From Prorocentrum cordatum (taxonomy: Eukaryota; Sar; Dinophyceae; Prorocentrales; Prorocentraceae): 50,000 nucleotides of DNA. The stretch lies in assembly GCA_963575745.1 (NCBI GenBank), contig CAUYUJ010019893.1:671710-721709 (forward strand), in the 5' to 3' direction. The translations under genes and the position numbers were made by a program. Shown piece by piece: positions 22,022-33,202 of this stretch. How positions within the stretch are numbered: position 1 is the stretch's first letter; each line of letters begins with the position of its first letter. Under the pieces are notes generated by a model. The model ran no database searches, was not told the origin of the DNA, and saw nothing but the letters and a program-made list of their open reading frames with translations.

Positions 22022-23525
22022 ATGCGACGTCGGCAGCCACAGGGGGCATTCGAGCGCCGCCCCGAGGCTCGCCCTCGCCGATCGCGAGATGGTCAAGGTG
22101 AAGTGCTGTGTCGGAGGCCCGCAGGCTATCCGCTGGCTGGATCGCCCTCGACCTGGGTGCGACGCGGAGAGTGCCCGCGTGTTCTTCGCCGGGCCAGGCG
22201 CGGCGATTTCCTCCGCTCCTTGCTGAGTTCAGTGGGGCCGCAAAGCGGCCGGCGAGGTTGGCTCTCTGGCGTGCTGGGGCTGCGACGGTGGCGCTGGCGG
22301 CCGCGAATGTATGCGGTGGCGACCCGCGGACTGGGGGGCGCGGTTGCCGGGCGGGCGACGCTGGCGCGGGCGCGCTGCCCGCGGGCCGTGGAGGCTGCCA
22401 GGCGTTGTGCATGGCGTGGCGGGTCTGGCGGCGGGCCCGGCAGATCCTGGGCCGGGGCCCTGCGGAGGGGCGCGGGGATGCAGAGGCAGCTGCAGGGGCA
22501 GCCGGGCGGCGTTCACGGTTGTGCAGCGATGGCCCGGGCGCCCCGAGACGAGGCGCGGGCGCGGCCGAGGTGCCCGGCGGGTCTGGCTCGCTGTGAGCCG
22601 AGGGCGAAGAGAGGCACCGGGTGCGCGCTTTCAACGGCCACGGGGTGCGCTTGCGGCGGGGCCAGCGCGCCGCGGAGATCGCGGGCGAGCGCCGCGGACT
22701 CGGGCTGCCTTGCGAGAGTGTTAAGACCGAGGAGGCTGGCGGGGGCAGGTTGCGCAAAGTCCGCAATATTACGAAAGTGGCGAACCCCGTGAGCGGGCGC
22801 CTGTGCGCGCGCGGCGCCTCTCTCATGGGCCCTCGAGCGCAGGCGCCCGGCGAATCTGCGCGGCCCGCGCCTGGGCCATGTGGGTTCGGGGCCCGTTGCG
22901 CGCCGCGGGGGCAGATCGGCGCGCCCCATGCTGCGGGATGAAAGAAAGAGGCTCCAGTGACGGGGGTCGCGTGCGTGACCGCGCCCACCGCGGCGCGCCC
23001 CTCGCGCGCTACTTGGCCCCGGGGGGGGCCCCGCCGACGGCCCCGCCCCCTGCTGGCCCCCGTGGCCGCGCCGACGGACGCGCGGACTAGGCCTGGCGGT
23101 TTGCATCCATGTGTGGCTCGTTATGGCCGACCTCTGCGACCTCGACAGCAACGTCGTTCCGATATCCTCGCGCGCGCTGTGGTCACTTCGCCAGCCCCCC
23201 ATTCCCTTCGTTTCCATTTGTCTTGCGGTACTCTCAGGTACATGCGGTTGGGTCCTTCGCGGGGGTGGATTCTAACCGCGTTCGATCGAGACGCGTGTTG
23301 TGGGCCGGAATGCGCCAGTTGCGTCTCCGATCACATTCGGACAGCGCGTTGGCGTTGTCATGCTCCAGGTTTACATTTTCCGCGCGCGATCTGCATCCTC
23401 GAGCTCCCAATCGGAGGTCGGCTGTCGCTGCCGCGCACGGTATCGGCCCCTCGAACCTGGGGAGGGGAGGGGGGCTGAGGAATGTTGCGGATGCGGGTTC
23501 GGTAGGATGGTTGATGGGGAATGTT
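22022..23525. other. Very GC-rich unassigned DNA
   Basis: Open frames overlap on both strands because stops are rare at this GC content. They may contain further reverse transcriptase debris (for instance around 22620-22790), but I see no motif to prove it. A word beginning cttgcggtactctcaggt at 23222 is shared with about 31557. Confidence 0.4.
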
Positions 23526-24455
23526 GCATCGGATGGAGAAGGAGGATGATGATGATGAGGAGGAGGAGGAGGAAACGGTAAGAGGGTCAAGATTTGGTAC
23601 GAGGGTTGAAGGGGAAGGTTCAGGAACGCGCAGGGCGACGATGAGGATGAGGAGGGTGGGGCAGACGTCCGGGGAGGTCCAGGGGTGTGAGTGAGGATTG
23701 ATGAAGAGCGAAGCGGCAGGAACACTCAAGCATCATGCGCCTCCTCCGCCCGCGTCCTCAACTCTTCTCCCCCTCCGCCTCCTCGTTCTCCTCCTCCTCC
23801 TCGTCCTCATCCTTCTCCCTCCCTCCTCTTCCCTCCATCCTTGAGCCCCCGCACAGACCCCAGAGACGCCCAACGAAACCCAGAGCGGCACACGGACGTC
23901 CGAAGAAAACCGGCGAAGCCCAGAGACCTCCTGAAATGGTTAGAGAACCTAAAAGGTTAAAGAAACCGAGGGGCCCAGAGAGGCCCAGAGAAACCCCAAA
24001 TATGGATACTTGTGTCCTCGGGGTTCCCCCGAAGTCTTCCGTGGGCGCCCCTCGGCGCAGATCGCTCCGGGAACGGTTCAGAAGACCCCAGGGCGGCTCC
24101 CGAGGGCATACCGGACTCATTTAGACGGTCTACGGTGGTCTCTGAACGTCTTGGACCACCATCCTCCTTCGTCCTTTTCCTCCACCTCCTCCTCCACCTC
24201 CACCTCCATAGACGCTTCTCGCTGCTCTCCGCTCCTCGTCCTTCTCCCCTCTGTGTCCGTCGGGCCGTCGGCTTGCCCGTCGGTCTTTTCGGTCCTGTTC
24301 GTTCGGCCCCTCCTCGGGTTTGGTGGGTTTGTTTCGCTGTGTAAGCCTAGAAAGTCAAAGTCACGTGTTTTCAGATAATCTCTCACGTGGGTTTCCAGTG
24401 GCGTTATCACATGCTCATCAGCTGCGTTCAATGTCAAGTACTACTGTTGCTACTG
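23526..24455. other. GA-rich, CT-rich and CCCAGAGA-rich non-coding DNA
   Basis: A gat/gga microsatellite (about 23540-23575) and ctc-rich stretches (23765-23840 and 24165-24215) lie around a cccagaga-rich segment (23865-24000). No gene was recognised. Confidence 0.5.
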
Positions 24456-25970
<1,515 letters not shown>

Positions 25971-26284
25971 ACGGTTACTTTTTCCCCCACCTCCATCCTC
26001 CGAAGAATTTGTCAAGCGTTGGTGCCGTGGACCGCGTGCAAGGGTGGGAGTGGGCCGCTCCAAGGGCGCGGGGGTCAGGGGGTTGGATCTCGTGGAGAGG
26101 CTCCATATATATATATATATATACACACAGACATACAAACATAGATACATCGGAGGTGATGAGGGGGGGAGATCGAAGTGGAACGGAGAGCCCCCCTACC
26201 GGGAAATCGATTTCGGTTTCGTGTTCGTGCGTGCCGTGCGTGCGGGCGAGGCGAAGCTTCGTGGGCGGGCGAGAGGAAAGTCTC

Positions 26285-26440
26285 CTGTGGCTGAGGCGCG
26301 GCCGGACCAAATGACTCCCTTCCGGGGGCCGGTGGCCCGCGGTGTCCCGCCGGTGTCCCGCTGTGGCTGAAGCGCGGCCGGACCAAATGACTCCCTTCCG
26401 GCGTCCGGTGGCCCGCGGTGTCCCGCTGGTGTCCCTCCGG
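26285..26440. repeat. 76-bp direct duplication
   Basis: ctgtggctgaggcgcggccg at 26285 recurs as ctgtggctgaagcgcggccg at 26361, and the following 55 bases are nearly identical. The second copy runs into ggtgtcccg-type words that lead into the GAT array. Confidence 0.9.
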
Positions 26441-26444
26441 TGTT

Positions 26445-27010
26445 CCGTCGGTGTCCCGATGATGACGGTGATGCTGATGATGATGTTGATGATGATGATG
26501 ATGGTGATGGTGGTGTTAAAGATGGTGTCCCGATGATGGTGATGATGATGTTGATGATGATGTTGATGATGGTGATGATAATGGCCATGGTGGTGATGAT
26601 GATGGTGTCCCGATGATTTTGATGATGATGATGTTGATGATGCTGATGTTGCTGATGATGATGTTGATGATGATGAGATGATGAGATGATGTTGCTGCAG
26701 ATGATGAAGATCATGATGATGATGGCGTCCCGATGATGAGGTTGATGATGATGTTGTTGATGATGAGGATGGAGATGATGATGATGATGATGATGGTGTC
26801 CCGATTGTGATGATGTTGATGAGGATGATGACGACGATGGTGTCTCGATGATGATGATGATGAGGTTCATGATGAGAATGATGATGAGGTGATGATGATG
26901 ATTTTGATGATGGTGACCCGATGATGATGGTGATGATGCTGATGATGATGGTGTCCCGATGATGATGATGGTGATGATGATGATGATGGTGACGATGACG
27001 ATGGTGTCCC

Positions 27011-27044
<34 letters not shown>

Positions 27045-27312
27045 TTGATGATGATGATGTTGCTGATGATGATGGTGTCCCGATGATGATGATGATGTTG
27101 ATGATGTTGTTCATGATGTTGATGTGATGATGATGATGATGAGGGTGGATTTCCGATGCTGATGATGATGGTGTCCCGATGATGATGACGTTGATGATGA
27201 TGGTGGTGACGATGATGGTGTCCAGATGATGATGATGATGCTGATGATGATGTTGATGATTATGATGTTGATGATGATGGTGATGAGGTGATGATGATGA
27301 TGATGGTGTCCC

Positions 27313-27346
<34 letters not shown>

Positions 27347-27395
27347 TTGATGACGTTGATGATGATGTTGTTGATGATGATGATGATGATGATGA
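26445..27395. repeat. GAT trinucleotide microsatellite with a GTGTCCCGATGATG higher-order phrase
   Basis: About 950 bp of gat triplets with gtt and ggt variants. The phrase gtgtcccgatgat recurs more than ten times at irregular spacing. Confidence 0.95.
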
Positions 27396-27640
27396 CGTTG
27401 ATTGTGATATCGATTGTGATATCGATAGTGATTTCGATAGTGAGACCGAGTGTGAGATCGATCGTGAGATCGATAGTGATATCGATAGTGAGATCGATTG
27501 TGAGATGGATCGCCAGATCGATTGTGAGATCGATCGAATGAAATAAATAGAGTGAGATCGATTGTGAGATCGATCGAGTGAGATCGATCGAGCGAGACCG
27601 ATCGTGAGATCGATGGTGAGATTGATAGCGAGGCCGATCG
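27396..27640. repeat. GATCGATAGTGA-type minisatellite
   Basis: Words of 8-12 bp such as gagatcgatcgt, gatatcgatagt and gagatcgattgt are repeated in tandem, continuing from the GAT array. Confidence 0.9.
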
Positions 27641-27704
27641 AGTGAAACGTTGGTTCCTCCCTGAACCTCCTCATCACCCGAAGGGTGGTCGTGTAGGTAC
27701 ACAC

Positions 27705-27712
27705 ATACATAT

Positions 27713-27766
<54 letters not shown>

Positions 27767-27808
27767 GTATATCTATATCTATATATATATATATATGTAT
27801 TCATATAT
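27705..27808. repeat. TA dinucleotide microsatellite
   Basis: An essentially pure ta run (27717-27764) and flanking tata/tatc sequence, directly before the second foldback element. Confidence 0.93.
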
Positions 27809-27809
27809 G

Positions 27810-28005
27810 GGTCGGACGAGGAAGGGGGGATTGGGCATGGGGAGGGTGCGAAATCTGCTGCACGCAGCCTGCTTCGGCCTCGCCGCCGGGCGTTTCCCTC
27901 CCCGCAAGGTGCGCCTCAGGCGCCGAGGGGCGCCAGGAAAACCAGCCACGTGAGCTGATTCGCTACCTCCCCCTTTGCTACCCCCACCCTCTTCATCTGA
28001 CCCGA
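27810..28005. mobile_element. Short foldback (MITE-like) element, copy 2
   Basis: It shares with 9405-9603 the internal words gaaatctgctgcacgcagc, gcttcggcctc and cagccacgtgagctgattc, and the terminal cccccctttgctac. The ends are inverted: gggtcggacgaggaaggggg on the left against the reverse complement of the right end gggtcagatgaagag. Like copy 1 it lies just after a long TA/TATG microsatellite. Confidence 0.65.
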
Positions 28006-28017
28006 AGTCTGCTCCCT

Positions 28018-28510
28018 GCCCCCACTATTCATCTCATGGCAGTGCTGGTTCCTCGGCGCGTGCATCGTTTTGCCTCTCGCGCCTTGGTGTGTCAGTTGGA
28101 CCGTGCGAGCGCCTCAGCCTTTTTTCGGGCGTCTTGCCCTAGGAGTTGGTCCCTCCCTCGCTCCCGGATGTTCAGCACCGAGGATTCTTCGGAGGGTTCC
28201 TCGGTATGCCGCCCGCGCACTGGCCGGTTGGTAGTCTGAGGTCCGTCTGTGAGCAATCCCGCTCTCCATCTTGCAGGAGCCAGCCGAAGCTGCTGAGTTG
28301 TTTTCTCTGTCCAGAATGGCGCAGGCTCACTGGGAGGGGGGCGACGCGCCCACCGATCGCCGAGAAGGGCTTCAGAGCCCACCCCGCCCAGGAAAGTGCG
28401 GATTTGCCGTCTCGCTCGCTCGTGCCTACGCCGGAGCGCCATCCTGGACGAAGGCATGGCAAGCATGCCCTCGACGCTTTGCGGGATTGGCGGCACGTCG
28501 GCGGTTGACT
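28018..28510 (+). other. Unassigned; possible terminal exon ending at 28508
   Basis: After an acceptor-like ctctccatcttgcag (about 28261-28275), the frame ending TGA 28506-28508 has a fairly balanced tail (ESADLPSRSLVPTPERHPG, then HALDALRDWRHVGG). Another frame is also open across the same bases, so I cannot choose. No family was recognised. Confidence 0.22.
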
Positions 28511-28529
28511 GATTTACATCGTGCGTGGC

Positions 28530-28672
28530 ATGAGAGGAGGAGGAGGAGGAGGAGGAGGAAGAAAAGGAGGAGGAGGAGGAGGAAGAGGAGGAGGAGGAGG
28601 AGGAGAGGGAGGAGGAGGAGGAGGAGGAGGAGGAAGAGGAGGAGGCGGAGGAGGAGGAGGACGAGGAGGCTT
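28530..28672. repeat. GGA trinucleotide microsatellite
   Basis: About 140 bp of gga triplets with scattered gaa and gcg. Confidence 0.93.
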
Positions 28673-28725
28673 ATCTCCAGACCTCATAGACGGGGGGTCG
28701 GAGTGGATGGTGTCGGAGGATCGTG

Positions 28726-28812
28726 CCGCATCGCCGATGCATCGGCGATGCGGCTCGATGTGGAGCTAAATTTTCTCCACGCCAGCTTCGCCGATGCATC
28801 GGCGATGCGGCG
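28726..28812. repeat. Two copies of a perfect palindrome
   Basis: catcgccgatgcatcggcga followed by tg is a perfect palindrome of 22 bp. It occurs at about 28728-28749, and again in nearly full form at about 28790-28808, 60 bp later. Both copies are followed by cggc(t/g)cgat. Confidence 0.8.
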
Positions 28813-29159
28813 CGATCCTCTGACCCCATCTACTCGGACCCCATCTTGGAGGCGCCTAGCATCGCCGACACATCGATGCTTCCAGGTCGATGCTTGCTCC
28901 AGGAGCTGGTCCTTCCCCAGCGCTGCCCCCCCAGGAGGGTGCAGACGCTGGATTCTGGGGGCGATCGGGGCTCTTCGTGTTGCATCCGTGGGGGCCTGGA
29001 CGGGGGCGTCTTCGGCACTTTTCCGAAGGCCTGGTGCGAGCCTCGTCCCGCATGTCTTGTCCCCGATCTCCATTCCCCATGCCGATGCTGCAGCCTGCAA
29101 GCTATGGTCACAGCCTGCCACTTCGTACGCGCCCGCGAAGTGGGCGCATCGGTTTAATA
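28813..29159. other. No gene recognised
   Basis: Short overlapping frames only. Confidence 0.4.
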
Positions 29160-29738
29160 ATCACATGCGTGTGTGTATATATGTATAGATACACATATTC
29201 GGTACATCTGCATGTATGAAGGTCCTTTTAAGTCGTGAACGCGTGTGCTTTCGTAGTTGGAAGTATGTGTGTATGTATGTATGTCTGCATGTGTGTATGT
29301 TTTTTGTATGTACGCAGGTATATTTCGATGCGTATGCACACATCAATGCATATGTTTATGTAATTGTGTACATGTATAAAACTATGTAGGTATTCATGTA
29401 TGCATGAACGTATGTATGTATGTATGCATATGTATATGTATGCATATGCATACGTCTGTATGTATGTAATGTATTGGAATGGAATCGTGGGTAATATGAT
29501 GTATTGTAATTTACTGTAACGGGATGGAATGTAATTTCATGTGATGTCTGCAGGTCTGTGTGTATGTACGTGTGTACGTACGTAATGCATGCATGTATGC
29601 ATGCATGCATGTATGCTTGCATGCATGTAGGTAGGTAGATAGGTAGGTTGGTCGGTGTATGCATGTATGTATGTATGTATGTATGTATGTATGCATGTAT
29701 GTATGTATGTGTATATATATATATGTATACACAGATCC
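29160..29738. repeat. TATG/TGTA tetranucleotide microsatellite, decayed
   Basis: Imperfect tatg and gcatg words with purer stretches at 29396-29420, 29590-29625 and 29660-29715. Confidence 0.9.
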
Positions 29739-29744
29739 CGGGGG

Positions 29745-29985
29745 ACGAGGTCCCCCGGCCGAGCCCAAGGACCTCGGGGGCGCATGGGGGTGCAGGGCCC
29801 CCGGGGCCGCTCGGAAAGGTTCCTGTTCGGTTCCAGAGACCGCCAGGGCGGGCTCCAGCCCAGCCAAGACAGCCCGCGAGCGCTCCAACACGCGCCAGCA
29901 TGGCTTCCAGACGAGCCCAGCGGCCACCAACACGTCCCAAGCGGCCTCCAAGACGCCTCCCAAGAGAGCCCCAAGAGGCAAACAA
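29745..29985 (+). repeat. Fragment of the ~360-bp CCCAAGAGG family
   Basis: It contains ctccaacacgcgccagcatgg and the following gcggcctccaaga words that recur at about 31830 and 32195. The fragment leads straight into the leader of the 90-bp satellite. Confidence 0.7.
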
Positions 29986-31540
29986 CTTTGTTTTTTCCCA
30001 ACCATCCTGTGGTGTTGGGTCCTCGTTTTGAAGAGACGGTCCCCGCGTTCCTTTTTCCTCCTTCTCCTCGCCCTCCTCCCTCCTGCGTTCGCATGCCTCC
30101 CCACCACCCATTTCGGCACACCCCTCACACGTTTCGTGGCCCCATAGGCAGCTCCACCGAAGGCCCCAGTGGCTGCGTTCGCATGCCTCCCCACCACCCA
30201 TTTCGGCACACCCCTCACACGTTTCGTGGCCCCATAGGGAGCTCCACCGAAGGCCCCAGTGGCTGCGTTCGCATGCCTCCCCACCACCCATTTCGGCACA
30301 CCCCTCACACGTTTCGTGGCCCCATAGGGAGCTCCACCGAAGGCCCCAGTGGCTGCGTTCGCATGCCTCCCCACCACCCATTTCGGCACACCCCTCACAC
30401 GTTTCGTGGCCCCATAGGGAGCTCCACCGAAGGCCCCAGTGGCTGCGTTGGCTCCCATAGGGAGCTCCACCGAAGGCCCCAGTGGCGTTCGCATGCCTCC
30501 CCACCACCCATTTCGGCACACCCCTCACACGTTTCGTGGCCCCATAGGGAGCTCCACCGAAGGCCCCAGTGGCTGCGTTCGCATGCTTCCACCCCCATTT
30601 CGGCACACCCCTCACACGTTTCGTGGCCCCATAGGGAGCTCCACCGAAGGCCCCAGTGGCTGCGTTCGCATGCCTCCCCACCACCCATTTCGGCACACCC
30701 CTCACACGTTTCGTGGCCCCATAGGGAGCTCCACCGAAGGCCCCAGTGGCTGCGTTCGCATGCCTCCCCACCACCCATTTCGGCACACCCCTCACACGTT
30801 TCGTGGCCCCATAGGGAGCTCCACCGAGGCCCCAGCTGCGTTCGCATGCTCCCCACACCCATTTCGGTACACCCCTCAGGCCCCAGTGGCTGCGTTTGCA
30901 TGCCTCCCCACCACCCATTTCGGCACACTCCTCACACGTTTCGTGGCCCCATAGGGAGCTCCACCGAAGGCCCCAGCGGCTGCGTTCGCATGCCTCCCCA
31001 CCACACATTTCGGCACACCCCTCACACGTTTCGTGGCCCCATAGGGGGCTCCACCGAAGGCCCCAGTGGCTGCGTTCGCATGCCTCCCCACCACCAATTT
31101 CGGCACACCCCTCACACGTTTCGTGGCCCCATAGGGAGCTCCACCGAAGGCCCCAGTGGCTGCGTTCGCATGCCTCCCCACCACCCATTTCGGCACACCC
31201 CTCACACGTTTCGTGGCCCCATAGGGAGCTCCACCGAAGGCCCCAGTGGTTGCGTTCGCATGCCTCCCCACCACCCATTTCGGCACACCCCTCACACGTT
31301 TCGTGGCCCCATAGGGAGCTCCACCGAAGGCCCCAGTGGCAGGGTTCGCATGCCTCCCCACCACCCATTTCGGCACACCCCTCACACGTTTCGTGGCCCC
31401 ATAGGGAGCTCCACCGAAGGCCCCAGTGGCAGGGTTCGCATGCCTCCCCACCACCCATTTCGGCACTCCCCAACACCCATTTCGGCACACCCCTCACACG
31501 CTTCGTGGCCCCATAGGGATCTCCACCGAAGGTCGGGGGG
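29986..31540. repeat. 90-bp satellite array (~16 units) with left leader
   Basis: A leader (29986-30085, with ggtgttgggtcctcgttttg) precedes about 16 units in which gcatgcctccccaccaccca recurs every 90 bp (30091, 30181, 30271 and so on). Most units are nearly identical. Shortened units lie at about 30440-30500 and 30830-30890. The unit length is a multiple of three and most frames are stop-free, so very long frames arise on both strands. Nothing indicates expression. Confidence 0.95.
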
Positions 31541-31556
31541 AGCTTGACATTGGTAT

Positions 31557-32715
31557 CCTTGCGGTACTCGCAGCTGCATATGGTTGGGTCCTTCGCCAGG
31601 CTAATTGTCACTGATGTTTCCCATGTTTTTTGTCTTCTCGCTTTTCCTGCTTTCCGACGCTCCAAAACGGCCCAAGAGGCCCCCAAGAGAGCCCCGAGAC
31701 GGCCCAAGAAGCCCCCAAAGGCGTCCCGAGACGGCCCAAAAGGCACCCAGGACGGCCCAGGAGCCGCCCAAGACAGCTCCAGGAGGGTTCCGCCATGGCC
31801 TGAAGACTGCCTAAGCGAGCCCAGCGGACCTCCAACACGCGCCAGCATGGCCTCCAAACGAGGCCAGAAGCCACCAACACGCCCCAAGCGGCCTCCAAGA
31901 GGCCCCCCAAGGAGCCCCAAGAGGCCACAAACGTTGATTTTTCATTGTTTTTTTCGATGTTGTGTGCCTTCTCGCTTTTTCTGTTTTCCGACGCTGCCAG
32001 ACGGCCCAAGAGGCACCCAAGACAGCCCCAGGACGGCCCCAGAGGCCCTTGAGCCGGCCCCAAGACAGCCCAAGAGGCCCCCAAAGGCGTCCCAAGATGG
32101 CCCAAGTGAGCCCCAAGACAACCCAGGAGCCGCTCAAGACAGCCCCAGGAGGGCCCCGACATGGCCTGACGACTGCCTAAAAGGCCAGCGAGCCTCCAAC
32201 ACGCGCCAGCATGGCCTCCAGACGAGCCCACAGGCCACCAACACGCCCCAAGCGGCCTCCAAGAGGCCTCCCAAGAGAACCCCAAGAGGCCACAAACGCT
32301 GATTTGTCATTGGTTCTTTCGATGTTTTTCGCGTTCTTGCTTTTTTTGGCTTTCCGACGCTCCAGGACGGCCCAAGAGACCCTTAAGCCGGGCCCAAGAC
32401 GGCCCAAGAAGCCCCCAAAGGCGTCCCAAGACGGCCCAAGAGCGCCCCAGGACGGCGCAGGAGTCGCCCAAGACGGCCCCAAGCGGGCCCTGACATGGCC
32501 TCAAAATTGCCTAAGCGAGCCCAGCGGACCCCAAGAGGGCCCCACGAGGCCGCAAGAAGCCCCCCGAGGCCACCCAAGCGCCCCCCAAAAGGCTCCCCGG
32601 AGGCTCCCAAGAGGCCCAACAACTCCCCCCAATACGCCCCAGAGACTTCCAGTATGCCTCCAAAAACTGACCCCGAGAGGGTCATGCGAGGCCCCAAGAC
32701 AGCCCAATGATGGCC
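31557..32715 (+). repeat. ~360-bp tandem repeat family, three copies
   Basis: tttccgacgct recurs at 31651, 31987 and 32351, and ctccaacacgcgccagcatgg at about 31830 and 32190 (spacing about 363). Each copy is a run of cccaagaggcc-type words plus a T-rich box (for example gttgatttttcattg and ttctcgctttttctg). Minus-strand open frames across it are Trp/Gly/Leu-rich and reflect the repeat words. Confidence 0.85.
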
Positions 32716-33178
32716 ACGCGAGAGCCACACCATACATCATGACGATGAGGAGGCGTAAGTAATGGTGGCGAGGGATGCTGATGACAAGGATGGAAGGGGA
32801 GCGAAGGATGAGGAGGACTGGGGAGTGACTAGAGGTGAGGAAGGACGAGAACGAGGTGTAGGAAGAGAAGGAGCGGCAGATTGAAGAGAGCGGGGAGGAC
32901 ATGGAGGAGGCTGATGATGATGATGAGGAGGAGGAGGAGGACGAGGAGGAGAGGAGGACGGGGAGCAGTGACGTAACCAGCCCTTAACATTTACGCTCCC
33001 AAGAGCGAAGGGTGCCATGAGCCGTCTCGGGCAAGTTCCTTCAGCGCTCTTTCCGTTTCCGTGCACAACCATTGGCCCATCCATGGAGCCATGACGGGGC
33101 CCAGGTCAGCGCCGAGGCTGCTCCCGGAGCTTCCAACAAGGTCTCCGAGTTGCACTTCCGCGTCCTGCTCCACCGACC
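32716..33178. other. GA-rich intergenic DNA, then sequence upstream of the cysteine-rich gene
   Basis: gat/gga-rich sequence runs to about 32960, including a gga run at 32920-32957. The next 200 bp look single-copy, with no feature assigned. Confidence 0.45.
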
Positions 33179-33200
33179 CCGTACCCCATATCGGCTGAAG
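33179..33200 (+). promoter_or_regulatory. Possible relic of the dinoflagellate spliced leader
   Basis: This 22-base stretch starts CCGTA and ends GGCTGAAG. Against the known dinoflagellate spliced leader (starts CCGTAGCC, ends GGCTCAAG) it matches at about 16 of 21 positions with one inserted base. It lies two bases before the ATG at 33203. Retroposed dinoflagellate genes are known to carry such relics. Several sites of this quality could occur by chance in 50 kb; the placement next to the start codon is what makes it suggestive. Confidence 0.3.
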
Positions 33201-33202
33201 AC

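Noticed and set aside
21981-22988. 335-codon minus-strand frame
   Set aside because: Pro/Arg/Ala-rich product in very GC-rich DNA where stops are rare; no motif, and opposite to the retroelement relics.
25975-27804. 609-codon minus-strand frame
   Set aside because: It spans GAT, GATC and TA microsatellites; the Ile/His/Ser composition follows directly from the repeats.
30085-31540. CRISPR-like array
   Set aside because: Units are contiguous 90-bp repeats with no unique spacers, no cas genes and a eukaryotic context.
29655-31547. 630-codon plus-strand frame over the 90-bp satellite
   Set aside because: A consequence of a stop-free unit with length divisible by three. The minus strand is open as well, so neither is evidence of a gene.
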